64,000 bases of DNA from Streptomyces vilmorinianum (GTDB taxonomy: Bacteria > Actinomycetota > Actinomycetes > Streptomycetales > Streptomycetaceae): the NCBI RefSeq assembly GCF_005517195.1, contig NZ_CP040244.1, positions 6,900,001 through 6,964,000 on the forward strand. The letters are read 5' to 3'. Below the pieces are notes generated by a model. The model was not told the DNA's origin. It ran no database searches and worked only from the letters and a program-made list of their open reading frames with translations. Positions 1-8,652 of this stretch are shown one piece after another (positions within the stretch are counted from its first letter, which is position 1; each line of letters begins with the position of its first letter). The position numbers and the translations under genes were made by a program.

Positions 1-538
1 GCAGGCCGGGGCCGTCGTCGTCGTCCGAGCGGCCGACGGGGATCAGCCAGGCGAAGTTGACCAGGAAGAGGATCACGGAGGCGAGCGCTCCGGCCACCGA
101 GGAGATCAGGATGTCCCGGTTGTAGACGTGGCTCAGCTCATGGCCGATGACTCCGCGCAGCTCGCGCTCGTCGAGGATCTGCAGGATGCCCTCGGTGCAG
201 CACACGGCGGCGTTGCGCGGATTACGGCCGGTCGCGAAGGCGTTGGGGGCCTGGGTCGGCGAGATGTAGAGCCGGGGCATCGGCTGGCGGGCCTGCGTGG
301 AGAGGTCACGCACCATCCGGTAGAGCGCGGGGGCCTCGAACTCGCTGACCGGGCGGGCCCGCATGGCCCGCAGCGCCAGCTTGTCGCTGTTCCAGTAGGC
401 GTACGCGTTGGTGCCGAGCGCCACGACGAGCGCGACGATCAGCCCCGTACGCCCGAAGAAGCTGCCGATGACGATGATGAGGGCGGAGAGCCCTCCGAGG
501 AGTACGGCGGTCCTCAGCCCGTTGTGCCGGCGGTGCAC
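1..538 (-). CDS. htpX: HtpX-family membrane zinc metalloprotease, C-terminus cut by window edge
   Basis: The visible 179 codons are the N-terminal part of an HtpX/M48 membrane protease, a family that degrades damaged membrane proteins. Two hydrophobic segments lie at about residues 11-28 and 31-48. The zinc-binding HELSH motif is at residues 133-137, followed by another membrane segment before the sequence runs off the window. The start is a GTG at 536-538, preceded by a GGAGGG-like ribosome site. It lies downstream of mscL on the same strand, separated by a 143-bp leader that can fold strongly. The second glutamate zinc ligand would lie outside the window. Confidence 0.9.
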   Translation of the reverse strand, partial: MHRRHNGLRTAVLLGGLSALIIVIGSFFGRTGLIVALVVALGTNAYAYWNSDKLALRAMRARPVSEFEAPALYRMVRDLSTQARQPMPRLYISPTQAPNAFATGRNPRNAAVCCTEGILQILDERELRGVIGHELSHVYNRDILISSVAGALASVILFLVNFAWLIPVGRSDDDDGPGL

Positions 539-560
539 GGTACGCCCTCCAAGTGGTGCG

Positions 561-648
561 GCAGGGGAACCCTTTGCTCGGTGGTCCACTCGTCCAGTGG
601 AACCTCCCGTACAGGTCAACGCCAGGCGGGAGGCACGGGTTCCCCTGC
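561..648 (-). promoter_or_regulatory. Structured leader ahead of htpX (long stem enclosing two hairpins)
   Basis: A perfect 12-bp inverted repeat (GCAGGGGAACCC at 561-572, complement at 637-648) encloses two further perfect hairpins: 585-590 with 596-601 (6 bp) and 603-609 with 627-633 (7 bp). As minus-strand RNA this would be a closed multi-branch junction ending about 20 nt before the htpX start codon. It could be a regulatory leader, or a terminator-like structure after mscL. A TTGACC at 615-620 (minus strand) could be a -35 element inside it. I recognise no known riboswitch family. Confidence 0.45.
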
Positions 649-681
649 CCCCACGGGGGGCGGATTGAGCCGTACGGGTGA

Positions 682-1137
682 TCAGCGCGGGGCCGGGAGG
701 CCCGCCTTCTCCAGGGCGGTGGCGACGGGCTCGACCTCGCTGGTGCAGTGGGCGCAGCGGGTGGCGATGGCCGGGATCTCGGTGAAGCAGCGGGGGCAGT
801 CGCGCTTGGCGGACTTGGGGTCGGCCGCCTCCTCCTTCGCGAACTTCGCCTGGACCTTCGCCATGGGGACGACGATGAAGAAGTAGAGCACAGCGGCGGT
901 GATCACGAACGCTATGGCGGCGGCGATGGCCAGACCGTAGGGGAAGTCCGTCTCGCCGATCGAGAACTTGGCCTTGCTGAAGTCGCCGGCCGCTCCGGTG
1001 GCCAGACCGATGAGGGGGGCGATGAACGCCTGGCTGAAGCCGGTCACAACGGCTGTGAACGCCGATCCGACGGCCAGACCGATGGCCATCGAGATGACGT
1101 TTCCGCGGAGTATGAAGTCCTTGAAACCGTTCAGCAC
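682..1137 (-). CDS. mscL: MscL large-conductance mechanosensitive channel with C-terminal zinc ribbon
   Basis: The 151-residue protein begins with the typical MscL N-terminus (GFKDFILRGNVISMAIGLAVG), has a second membrane helix at about residues 68-92, and then a cytoplasmic tail. MscL forms homopentameric channels that release solutes during hypo-osmotic shock. The tail ends in a CPRC...CAHC pair that looks like a rubredoxin-type zinc ribbon, which classical MscL proteins lack. The GTG start at 1135-1137 has an AAGGAG ribosome site eight bases upstream. It starts 23 bp after nuoN2, so it may be transcribed as the tail of the nuo2 operon. Confidence 0.85.
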   Translation of the reverse strand: MLNGFKDFILRGNVISMAIGLAVGSAFTAVVTGFSQAFIAPLIGLATGAAGDFSKAKFSIGETDFPYGLAIAAAIAFVITAAVLYFFIVVPMAKVQAKFAKEEAADPKSAKRDCPRCFTEIPAIATRCAHCTSEVEPVATALEKAGLPAPR

Positions 1138-1160
1138 TGCGCTTGCTCCTTGAGGCGTTT

Positions 1161-2660
1161 TCAGAAGAGGGTGTCCGCCGCGAAGCGGAGGGCGAACTGG
1201 GGGTAGCCCGACAGCACGACACCGACGACGGCGGCCAGCCCGATCGCCACGGTGACCGCCGCGGGAGCCTTGTGGCGTACCGGCTCGCCCTCAGGCGCCC
1301 GGAAGAGCACCGCCGTCCACCGCAGGTAGTAGTAGAGGCCGATCACGACGTTGATGCCCATGATCACGGCCAGCCAGCCGAGGCCCGCGTCGACCGCCGC
1401 CGAGAAGACGGTGACCTTGGCGAAGAGACCGATGATACCGGGGGGCAGGCCGGCCAGGTTGAGCAGGAAGAAGCCCATGGTGAGCGCGGTGAGCGGGCTG
1501 GTGGCGTACAGGCCGCGGTAGTCGGCGATCCGGTTCTCGGGATGCGTACGGGAGACCAGCGCGGCCACCGCGAAGGCGCCGAGGTTCACCACGGCGTACA
1601 TCAGGGCGTACGCGACGGTGGCGCCGATCTGGTCGTCGCTGGAGTACGCGGCGGCGGCGATCGGCACCAGGAGGTAGCCGGCCTGGGCGACGGAGGACCA
1701 GGCGAGCAGCCGTACCGCGCTCCACGCGCGCGTGGAGACCTGCCGCAGGGCGGCCACGTTGCCGACGGTCATGGTGAGCGCGGCGAGGACGGCGAGCGCG
1801 GGGCCCCAGACGTCGGCGTACGAGGGGAACGCGACGACGGTCACCAGGATGAGGCCGGTGAAGCCGACGGCCTTGCCGACGACCGAGAGGTAGCCGGCGA
1901 CGGGCAGCGGAGCGCCGATGTAGGTGTCGGGGACCCAGAAGTGGAAGGGGACGGCGGCCGTCTTGAAGGCGAAGCCGACCAGGGTGAGCGCCACGCCCAC
2001 CTGGGTGAGGGTCTCCAGCTGCCCGGGGACGTCGTCGAGGCGCTGGGCGATCTCGGTGAGGTGGAGGGTGCCCGTCGCCCCGTACACGAAGCTGACGCCG
2101 AGCAGGGTCACGGCGGTCGCGGCGACCGAGGAGAGGAAGAACTTCAGCGCGGCCTCGCTGGACTGCCGGTCTCCCCTGCGCATGCCGACGAGCGCGAAGG
2201 CGGGCAGCGAGGCCACTTCGAGGGCGACGACGAGGGTCGCGAGGTCGCGGGAGGCGGGCAGCAGCGCGGCGCCGGCGGCCGAGGAGAGCAGCAGGAACCA
2301 GAACTCTCCGGCGGGGAGCTTGTCGCGCGTGTCGGGGAGGGACAGCAGGGCGGCGAGGAGCGCGCCGCCGAACACCAGGAACTGGATGACCAGGGTGAAG
2401 CGGTCGGCGGTGTAGCTGCACGCGGCGGTCGCGGCCGGGTCGGTCGTGAGGCAGAAGGTGGAGCGGTCGCCGGCGCGCAGCGGGACGAGCAGGGCGATCG
2501 AGGCGACGAGCCCGGCGATCGCGGTCCAGCCGAGGAGCCGCTTGTGCCGCGCGGGGACGAAGAGGTCGGCGACGAGCACGGCCAGCGCGACCACCGCGGT
2601 GAGCGTGGGCGGCGCGATCGCGAGCCAGTCGACGGACTGGACGAGGTTCGTGGTCGTCAC
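1161..2660 (-). CDS. nuoN2: NuoN2, antiporter-like membrane subunit of the second complex I locus
   Basis: The 499-residue protein is a multi-pass membrane subunit of the NuoL/M/N (Mrp antiporter) family, which carries proton channels in the membrane arm of complex I. It has a discontinuous-helix region with conserved charged residues (FKTAAVPFHFWVPDTY) as in other NuoN proteins. The GTG start at 2658-2660 overlaps the nuoM2 stop as GTGA and gives the natural N-terminus; a longer upstream start would read into nuoM2. It is the last nuo gene of this locus, and mscL follows after 23 bp. It is clearly diverged from NuoN at 38.6 kb. Confidence 0.93.
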   Translation of the reverse strand: MTTTNLVQSVDWLAIAPPTLTAVVALAVLVADLFVPARHKRLLGWTAIAGLVASIALLVPLRAGDRSTFCLTTDPAATAACSYTADRFTLVIQFLVFGGALLAALLSLPDTRDKLPAGEFWFLLLSSAAGAALLPASRDLATLVVALEVASLPAFALVGMRRGDRQSSEAALKFFLSSVAATAVTLLGVSFVYGATGTLHLTEIAQRLDDVPGQLETLTQVGVALTLVGFAFKTAAVPFHFWVPDTYIGAPLPVAGYLSVVGKAVGFTGLILVTVVAFPSYADVWGPALAVLAALTMTVGNVAALRQVSTRAWSAVRLLAWSSVAQAGYLLVPIAAAAYSSDDQIGATVAYALMYAVVNLGAFAVAALVSRTHPENRIADYRGLYATSPLTALTMGFFLLNLAGLPPGIIGLFAKVTVFSAAVDAGLGWLAVIMGINVVIGLYYYLRWTAVLFRAPEGEPVRHKAPAAVTVAIGLAAVVGVVLSGYPQFALRFAADTLF

Positions 2661-4234
2661 GAGTTCCCTCCCGCGAGGAGCTTCTGGACGGCCGGATCGG
2701 TGAGGCCGAGGAGGACCGCGGGCCACAGGCCGGCGAGGACGGTGAGGGCGACGAGCGGGGTCCAGGCGGCGAACTCGTACCCCTGGATGTCGGCGATCGC
2801 CGTCTCACCGCTGGGACGGGGGCCGCCCATGCAGACCCGGCGGACGACGGCGAGCAGGTACGCGGCGGTGAGCAGGGTGCCGAAGGCGCCGATCGCCATG
2901 AAGGTGAGGAACGCGGGGCGGCTGAGGCCCGCGGCCGGCTCGAAGGCGCCGAACAGGGCCAGCATCTCGCCCCAGAAGCCGGCGAGGCCGGGCAGTCCGA
3001 GGGAGGCGACGGCGGCGAAGGCGAGCAGGCCTCCCAGGCGCGGGGCGCGGCCGTAGAGGGCGGCGCCGGTGGCGCCCGCGAGGGTGTCGAGGTCGGCGGT
3101 GCCGTACCGGTCCTTGAGCGCGCCGACCAGGAAGAAGAGGAGGCCGGTGATGAGGCCGTGGGCGATGTTGGCGAAGAGCGCGCCGTTGACTCCGGTGGGG
3201 GTCATGGTCGCGATGCCGAGGAGCACGAAGCCCATGTGGCCGACGGAGGAGTACGCGATCAGGCGCTTGAGGTCGCCCTTGTTGCCGGGCTTCGCGAGGG
3301 CGAGGCAGGCGAGCGATCCGTAGACGATCCCGGCGACGGCGAAGGCGGCGAGGTAGGGGGCGAAGACCCGCATGCCGTCCGGGGCGATCGGCAGGACGAT
3401 GCGGACGAACCCGTACGTGCCCATCTTCAGCAGCACGCCGGCGAGGAGGACCGAGCCGACGGTCGGGGCGGCGGTGTGGGCGTCGGGGAGCCAGCTGTGC
3501 AGCGGCCACATCGGGGTCTTCACCGCGAGCCCGATGCCGATCGCGAGAACGGCGATGACCTGCACGGATGTGGTCAGTCCACGGCCGTTGTCAGTGGCCA
3601 GTGCCACCATGTCGAAGGTGCCGGCCTTCAGTCCGATGAGGAGCAGGCCGAGCAGCATGACGACCGAGCCGAGCAGCGTGAAGAGGATGAACTTCCAGGC
3701 GGCGGCCTGCCTGCCCTCGCCGCCCCAGCGGGCGATGAGGAAGTACATCGGGATGAGGACCATCTCGAAGGCCAGGAAGAACAGGACGAGGTCGAGGACG
3801 GCGAAGGTCGCGAGCGTGCCGGACTCGAGGACGAGGAGCAGGGCGACGAATGCCTTCGGGGACGGGCCCGCAGGCATCTTGAAGTAGCTGTAGAGCGCGC
3901 AGAGGAAGGTCAGCAGCGCGGTCATGACCAGGAGGGGGAGGGAAATGCCGTCGACACCGAGGTGGAGGCGCACGTCGAGTGCGGGGATCCACGTGATGTC
4001 CGTGCTCGCCTGCATCCTCGACGGCTGGTCGTGGTCGAAGCCGAGGGTGAGGACGATCGCGGCGGCGAGGATCACGCCGGTCACGATCACGCCGTGGCGG
4101 AGCACGGCCTGGTCGGGCGACTTTCCCTTCAACCCGGGCGGGGGCGGGAGGAGAGCGGCGGCGGCGCCGACGAGCGGGCCGGCGACGATCAACGCGAGAA
4201 GGAACTGCATCACGGATTCGCTGATATCGATCAC
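2657..4234 (-). CDS. nuoM2: NuoM2, antiporter-like membrane subunit of the second complex I locus
   Basis: The 525-residue hydrophobic protein has about 14 predicted membrane helices and NuoM hallmarks, including FEMVLIPMYFLI and the VKTPMWPLHSWLPDAH segment with the proton-channel lysine/histidine region. It would form one of the proton-translocating antiporter modules. It starts with GTG at 4232-4234, three bases after the nuoL2 stop; an internal ATG at 4208-4210 is an alternative start eight codons in. It overlaps nuoN2 by GTGA, indicating translational coupling along the operon. Confidence 0.93.
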   Translation of the reverse strand: MIDISESVMQFLLALIVAGPLVGAAAALLPPPPGLKGKSPDQAVLRHGVIVTGVILAAAIVLTLGFDHDQPSRMQASTDITWIPALDVRLHLGVDGISLPLLVMTALLTFLCALYSYFKMPAGPSPKAFVALLLVLESGTLATFAVLDLVLFFLAFEMVLIPMYFLIARWGGEGRQAAAWKFILFTLLGSVVMLLGLLLIGLKAGTFDMVALATDNGRGLTTSVQVIAVLAIGIGLAVKTPMWPLHSWLPDAHTAAPTVGSVLLAGVLLKMGTYGFVRIVLPIAPDGMRVFAPYLAAFAVAGIVYGSLACLALAKPGNKGDLKRLIAYSSVGHMGFVLLGIATMTPTGVNGALFANIAHGLITGLLFFLVGALKDRYGTADLDTLAGATGAALYGRAPRLGGLLAFAAVASLGLPGLAGFWGEMLALFGAFEPAAGLSRPAFLTFMAIGAFGTLLTAAYLLAVVRRVCMGGPRPSGETAIADIQGYEFAAWTPLVALTVLAGLWPAVLLGLTDPAVQKLLAGGNS

Positions 4235-4237
4235 GTC

Positions 4238-6211
4238 TCACGCTCCGGCGGCGACGAGTACGGCGGCGAGCGCCAGGACGACGGAGCCGGCGAGCAGGGC
4301 GCTGAGGTAGGTCTGCACGTTGCCGGTCTGGGCGCGGCGGACGAGCCAGCCGAGCCATTGAGTGCCCGTGCCCGCGCCGCTCACGTAGGTGTCGACGACC
4401 TCGCGGTCCAGGAAGCGGACCAGGGAGGACGCGGCCAGGACGGGGCGGACGAACAGGGCGGCGTAGAGGGCGTCCAGGTGGAAGCCGGTCGCGGCGTGGC
4501 GGTGCAGCGGGCCGAGCAGGACGCGGCCGGGGTCGGCCGGGTCCTCCGCCGGGTGCGGCAGGTGCAGGGCCTCGGCCTCGACCTGGCCCGCTTCGGCGTC
4601 GGGGTGGGCGACGGTCGCGGCCAGCGGGGTGCGGGCGAGGGCCTTGCCCGCGAGGGCGCGCCAGACCGCGTACGTGATCACGGCGCCGGCGAGGGCGAGA
4701 CCCGTGCCCAGGACCGCGGTGGTGGCGGTCGGGGTGAGGGCGTGGCCGTCGAACCAGTCGTCGAGGTAGGTGACCGTCAGGCCGAAGCCGAGGGAGGGGA
4801 TCGCGAGCACCCACAGGACGGTGGTCATGGCGACGGGCTGGCGGCCGTGGTCGGGCGCCTCGGCGCCCCGGCCCCGGAAGGCGAGCAGCCACAGGCGGGC
4901 CGCGTAGGCGGCGGTGACGAGGGCGGTGAGCAGCCCGGCGACGAGGACGGTCCAGCCGGCCCCGGCGGGGGCGACGGTGCGGTCCCCGAGGGCGGTGTGC
5001 TCGGCGGCCACGAGGACGGCGTCCTTGGAGAAGAAGCCGGCGAAGGGCGGGATCGCGGCGAGCGCGAGGAGGGCGACGGTCATCGTCCAGTACGCGTCGG
5101 GGATGCGCTTCGTCAGGCCGCTCATCCGGGACATGGCCGCGAGCGAGTTCGTACCGGCGGCGTGGATGACCGCGCCGGCGGCGAGGAAGAGCAGCGCCTT
5201 GAAGGCGCCGTGCGACAGGAGGTGGAAGACGGCGGCCCCGCGGTCGCCGACGGCCAGGGCGCCCGCCATGTAGCCGAGCTGGCCGATGGTCGAGTAGGCC
5301 AGGACCCGCTTGATGTCGTCCTGGGCGAGCGCGGCGAGCGCCGAGCCGACCATCGTGACGGCGGCCATCACGGCGAGCACGGTCAGCGCCGCGGCGGAGG
5401 CGGCGAAGACGGGCAGCAGGCGGGCCACGAAGTAGATACCGGCGGCGACCATCGTCGCCGCGTGGATGAGCGCGGAGACGGGGGTGGGGCCGGCCATCGC
5501 GTCGGGGAGCCAGGTGTGCAGCGGGAACTGCGCGGACTTGCCCGCCACACCGGCGAGGAGCAGCAGGGCGATCACGGTGGGGTGGTCGAGGGCGCCCGCG
5601 GCGACGGCGCCGAGGATCCCGTCGATCCGGAACGTGCCCGCGTCCGCGGCGAGCGCGAACAGGCCGATCAGGAAGGGGACGTCTCCGAGCTTGGTGACCA
5701 GGAAGGCCTTGAGGGAGGCGGACCGTGCCTCGCGGGTCTCCCAGTAGTGGCCGACGAGGAAGTACGAGCAGATGCCCATGATCTCCCAGCCGACCAGGAG
5801 CACCATCAGGTCGCCGGAGTAGACGACGAGCAGCATCGCGGAGGTGAAGAGGGAGACAAGCGCGGCGTACGAGGGGTAGCGCGGGTCGTCGCGCAGATAC
5901 CCGGTCGAGTAGATCTGCACGCAGGAGGCGACCACGCCGACGAGGACGGCGACGAGAGCGGCGAAGCCGTCGATGTCCAGGGCCAGGTCGATGGGGACCG
6001 AGCCGGTGGGGGTGAGCCGGGTGGCGGCCTCGATGGGCTTGCCGCCGCCCTGGCGGGCGGCGACGACGGCGGCGAGGACGGCGGCGGCGAGCGTCGGGAG
6101 GACCGCGAGGGGGCGGACGAAGCCGGGGGCGGTGCGGCCGAGGAGGAGTCCGGCGACGGAGCCGAGGAACGGGAGGAGGGGGACGAGGACGGCGAGGGTC
6201 GTGGTCGTCAC
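4238..6211 (-). CDS. nuoL2: NuoL2, distal antiporter-like subunit with lateral helix
   Basis: The 657-residue protein is the NuoL paralogue: the N-terminal half contains GWEIMGICSYFLVGHYW and the family segment AQFPLHTWLPDAMAGPTPVS. The C-terminal extension fits the long lateral helix that clamps the membrane arm. NuoL forms the most distal proton channel of complex I. The GTG start at 6209-6211 overlaps the nuoK2 stop as GTGA. About 90 residues of hydrophilic linker (roughly 490-580) separate the last antiporter helices from the final membrane helix. Confidence 0.93.
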   Translation of the reverse strand: MTTTTLAVLVPLLPFLGSVAGLLLGRTAPGFVRPLAVLPTLAAAVLAAVVAARQGGGKPIEAATRLTPTGSVPIDLALDIDGFAALVAVLVGVVASCVQIYSTGYLRDDPRYPSYAALVSLFTSAMLLVVYSGDLMVLLVGWEIMGICSYFLVGHYWETREARSASLKAFLVTKLGDVPFLIGLFALAADAGTFRIDGILGAVAAGALDHPTVIALLLLAGVAGKSAQFPLHTWLPDAMAGPTPVSALIHAATMVAAGIYFVARLLPVFAASAAALTVLAVMAAVTMVGSALAALAQDDIKRVLAYSTIGQLGYMAGALAVGDRGAAVFHLLSHGAFKALLFLAAGAVIHAAGTNSLAAMSRMSGLTKRIPDAYWTMTVALLALAAIPPFAGFFSKDAVLVAAEHTALGDRTVAPAGAGWTVLVAGLLTALVTAAYAARLWLLAFRGRGAEAPDHGRQPVAMTTVLWVLAIPSLGFGLTVTYLDDWFDGHALTPTATTAVLGTGLALAGAVITYAVWRALAGKALARTPLAATVAHPDAEAGQVEAEALHLPHPAEDPADPGRVLLGPLHRHAATGFHLDALYAALFVRPVLAASSLVRFLDREVVDTYVSGAGTGTQWLGWLVRRAQTGNVQTYLSALLAGSVVLALAAVLVAAGA

Positions 6212-6567
6212 GCGGTGGCCTCGGCCTTCTCGTCGGTCTCGGTCGGTGCGGTGGTCGGTTCGTGCTCGGCGTTGTCGCGGAGGCGGTCGACGTCCGAGGT
6301 GCCGCGGTTGCGGTAGACCATCAGGACGATCGCGAGACCGATGCCGATCTCCGCGGCGGCGATGGCGATGGTGAAGAGGGTGAGCGCCTGGCCGGCGTGC
6401 AGGGTGTCGCGGAGCCAGATGTCGAAGGCGACCAGGTTGAGGTTGACGGCGTTGAGCATCAGCTCGACGGACATCAGGACCAGGATCGCGTTGCGGCGGG
6501 CGAGGACGCCGTAGAGGCCGACGCAGAAGAGCAGGGCGGCGAGGACGGCGGGGTAGGCGAGATGCAT
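6208..6567 (-). CDS. nuoK2: NuoK2, small membrane-arm subunit
   Basis: NuoK is an Mrp-type three-helix subunit with two conserved membrane glutamates in the central proton axis. Here these lie in SVELMLNAVNLN and in the AAAEIGIGLAIVLM helix. At 119 residues it is about 20 longer than NuoK at 43.8 kb because of a hydrophilic, acidic tail rich in Thr, Glu and Ala. The ATG at 6565-6567 shares one base with the nuoJ2 stop (TGATG), and the stop overlaps nuoL2 (GTGA). Confidence 0.93.
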   Translation of the reverse strand: MHLAYPAVLAALLFCVGLYGVLARRNAILVLMSVELMLNAVNLNLVAFDIWLRDTLHAGQALTLFTIAIAAAEIGIGLAIVLMVYRNRGTSDVDRLRDNAEHEPTTAPTETDEKAEATA

Positions 6568-7118
6568 CAGTCCCGGGCCTCCTTGGCGTTCTTGCGGGAC
6601 AGGACGATCGCGCCGACCAGCGCGGCGAGGAGGAGGACGGAGAGCGCCTCGAAGGGCAGCACCCAGTGCCGGAAGAGGATCTCGCCGGTCACCTTGGTGG
6701 AGCCCTGGGCCGGTCCGTCCAGATCGATCCAGGTCGTGCGGAACGCGTCGACGACCACCCAGACGAGGGCGGCAGCCGCGGCGAGCGCGACGACGAGGGC
6801 GGCCGGGCGGTTGCCCGAGTCGGCGTCCGGGGAGCGGCCGATGGGGGCCCTGGTGAGCATGAGGCCGAAGAGGAGGAGGACGACGACGGAACCGACGTAG
6901 ATCAGCACCTGGACCCAGGCGATGAACTCGGCGGTGAGGAGCAGATAGGCGACGGCGAGGCCGCCGAGCGTCACGACGAGCCAGAGCGCGGCGTGGACGA
7001 GCTGCTTGGTGGTGACGGTGACGACGGCCGCGCCGAGGGTGGCGAGGCCGACGAGGAGGAAGGCGATCTCGACGCCGGAGGGCGAGAGGAAGCCGGGGGT
7101 GGCTGCGGCGAGGTTCAC
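6567..7118 (-). CDS. nuoJ2: NuoJ2, membrane-arm subunit
   Basis: The 183-residue membrane protein contains the NuoJ signatures VHAALWLVVTLGGLAVAYLLL and FIAWVQVLIYVGSVVVLLLF, whose helix 3 has the pi-bulge linked to proton coupling. The start is a GTG at 7116-7118 that overlaps the nuoI2 stop (GTGA). It is much shorter than NuoJ at 44.1 kb because it lacks that protein's roughly 90-residue charged C-terminal tail. It is embedded in the co-directional nuo2 operon. Confidence 0.92.
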   Translation of the reverse strand: MNLAAATPGFLSPSGVEIAFLLVGLATLGAAVVTVTTKQLVHAALWLVVTLGGLAVAYLLLTAEFIAWVQVLIYVGSVVVLLLFGLMLTRAPIGRSPDADSGNRPAALVVALAAAAALVWVVVDAFRTTWIDLDGPAQGSTKVTGEILFRHWVLPFEALSVLLLAALVGAIVLSRKNAKEARD

Positions 7119-7684
7119 TGCTTGTCCCCCTCGGCCTGCGCCTGCGCCTGGGCGGCGGCGGCCGCGGCGGCCGCGGCCTTCTCGACGGCCTTGCGGGCCG
7201 CGCCGATCTCCTTGGGCTCCTCGGCGCGCGGGTCGAGCGCGGGCGGTTCCGGGACCGTCCACATCCACTCGCGGAGCTTGTCGCGCTCGTGGGTGAGCTC
7301 GTGGATGTCCGTCTCCGCGTACTCGAACTCGGGCGACCAGAACAGCGCGTCGAAGGGGCAGACCTCGATGCAGATACCGCAGTACATGCAGAGGGCGAAG
7401 TCGATGGCGAAGCGGTCGAGGACGTTGCGGCTGCGCTCGCGGCCGCCGGGGGTGGCGGCCGGCACCGTCTCCTTGTGGGAGTCGATGTAGATGCACCAGT
7501 CGGGGCACTCGCGGGCGCAGAGCATGCAGACCGTGCAGTTCTCCTCGAACAGTCCGATGACGCCGCGGGTGCGGGGCGGGAGCTCGGGCTGCTTGTCCGG
7601 GTACTGCGCGGTGTGCGCGCGCTTCGTCATCGTACGGAGCGTGACGGCGAGGCCCTTGGCGAGGCCGGAGCCGGGGATGGGCAT
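7115..7684 (-). CDS. nuoI2: NuoI2, 2x[4Fe-4S] ferredoxin-like subunit
   Basis: The 189-residue protein carries two complete four-cysteine ferredoxin motifs, CTVCMLCARECP and CMYCGICIEVCP. These bind clusters N6a and N6b, which pass electrons towards NuoB. The C-terminal 50 residues form an Ala/Gln/Glu-rich tail. Because no NuoE, F or G is encoded at this locus, NuoI2 is the most likely electron entry point, for example from a soluble ferredoxin; this is an inference. The ATG at 7682-7684 overlaps the nuoH2 stop (TAATG). Confidence 0.93.
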   Translation of the reverse strand: MPIPGSGLAKGLAVTLRTMTKRAHTAQYPDKQPELPPRTRGVIGLFEENCTVCMLCARECPDWCIYIDSHKETVPAATPGGRERSRNVLDRFAIDFALCMYCGICIEVCPFDALFWSPEFEYAETDIHELTHERDKLREWMWTVPEPPALDPRAEEPKEIGAARKAVEKAAAAAAAAAQAQAQAEGDKQ

Positions 7685-8652
7685 TACTGGATCGCCACCT
7701 TCACGATGCCGGTGAGCGCGATCTGCGCGAGGGCGAGCGGGACGAGGGTCGTCCAGGCGAGCTTCTGGAGCTGGTCCTCACGGAGCCGGGGGTAGGACAC
7801 CCGCAGCCAGATGACGACGAAGGCGAGGACGGCGGTCTTGAGCAGGGTCCAGACCCAGCCGAGTCCGTCGCCGCCGAAGGGGCCGTGCCAGCCGCCGAGG
7901 AAGAGGACGGTGGTGAGACCGCAGAGGACGACGATGCCGGCGTACTCGGCGAGCAGGAAGAGCGCGAAGCGAAGCCCGGTGTACTCGGTGTACGCGCCGA
8001 AGATGATCTCGGAGTCGGCGACCGGCATGTCGAACGGCGGGCGCTGGAGCTCGGCGAGACCGGCGACGAAGAAGACGAGCGCGCCGACGATCTGCCAGGG
8101 CAGCCACCACCACTCGAAGGCGTTCAGGATGCCGGGGAGGGAGACGGTGCCGGCGGCCATCGCGACGGAGGCGGCGGCCAGGAGCATGGGGAGCTCGTAG
8201 GCGAGGAGCTGGGCGGCGGTGCGCAGGCCGCCGAGCAGGGAGAACTTGTTGGCCGATGCCCAGCCGGCCATGAGGCTGCCGAGGACGCCGACGCCCATGA
8301 CGGCAAGCACGAAGAAGATGCCGGCGTCGACGAGCTGGCCGACGGCTCCTTCGCTCGGGCCGATGGGGATGGCGACGAGGACGAGGAGGTACGGGAGGAG
8401 GGCGACGGCGGGGGCGAGCTGGAAGATACGGCGGTCGGCGTTGGCCGGGACCACGTCCTCCTTCTGCGCGAACTTGACCCCGTCGGCGACGAGCTGGGCC
8501 CAGCCGTGGAATCCACCGGCGTACATGGGGCCGAGGCGGCCCTGCATGTGGGCCATGACCTTGTGCTCGGTCTGCCCGACGACGAGGGGCAGGACGAGGA
8601 ACACGCCGAAGACGACGAGCAGCCGGAGGGCGACGTCGAGTACGTCGTTCAC
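7684..8652 (-). CDS. nuoH2: NuoH2, membrane subunit of the quinone chamber
   Basis: The 322-residue protein of about eight helices is the NuoH/ND1 family member that connects the peripheral arm to the membrane arm and forms part of the quinone tunnel. The motifs GLAELQRPPFDMPVADSEII and GAYTEYTGLRFALFLLAEYA carry the conserved acidic residues facing the tunnel. It is about 140 residues shorter than NuoH at 45.5 kb, lacking that protein's hydrophilic C-terminal tail. The GTG start overlaps the nuoC2 stop by GTGA. Confidence 0.93.
   Translation of the reverse strand: MNDVLDVALRLLVVFGVFLVLPLVVGQTEHKVMAHMQGRLGPMYAGGFHGWAQLVADGVKFAQKEDVVPANADRRIFQLAPAVALLPYLLVLVAIPIGPSEGAVGQLVDAGIFFVLAVMGVGVLGSLMAGWASANKFSLLGGLRTAAQLLAYELPMLLAAASVAMAAGTVSLPGILNAFEWWWLPWQIVGALVFFVAGLAELQRPPFDMPVADSEIIFGAYTEYTGLRFALFLLAEYAGIVVLCGLTTVLFLGGWHGPFGGDGLGWVWTLLKTAVLAFVVIWLRVSYPRLREDQLQKLAWTTLVPLALAQIALTGIVKVAIQ

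Noticed and set aside
541..681. tRNA gene in the cloverleaf-like region before htpX
   Set aside because: No acceptor/T-arm consensus, no GGTTCRANTCC box and the stem lengths are wrong for a tRNA.
1143..6316. Long plus-strand open frames (637 and 1052 codons) opposite nuoN2, nuoM2 and nuoL2
   Set aside because: Their products are Gly/Glu/Asp/Arg-rich with no domain structure and lie antisense to clear complex I genes; they arise from G+C-rich codon bias.
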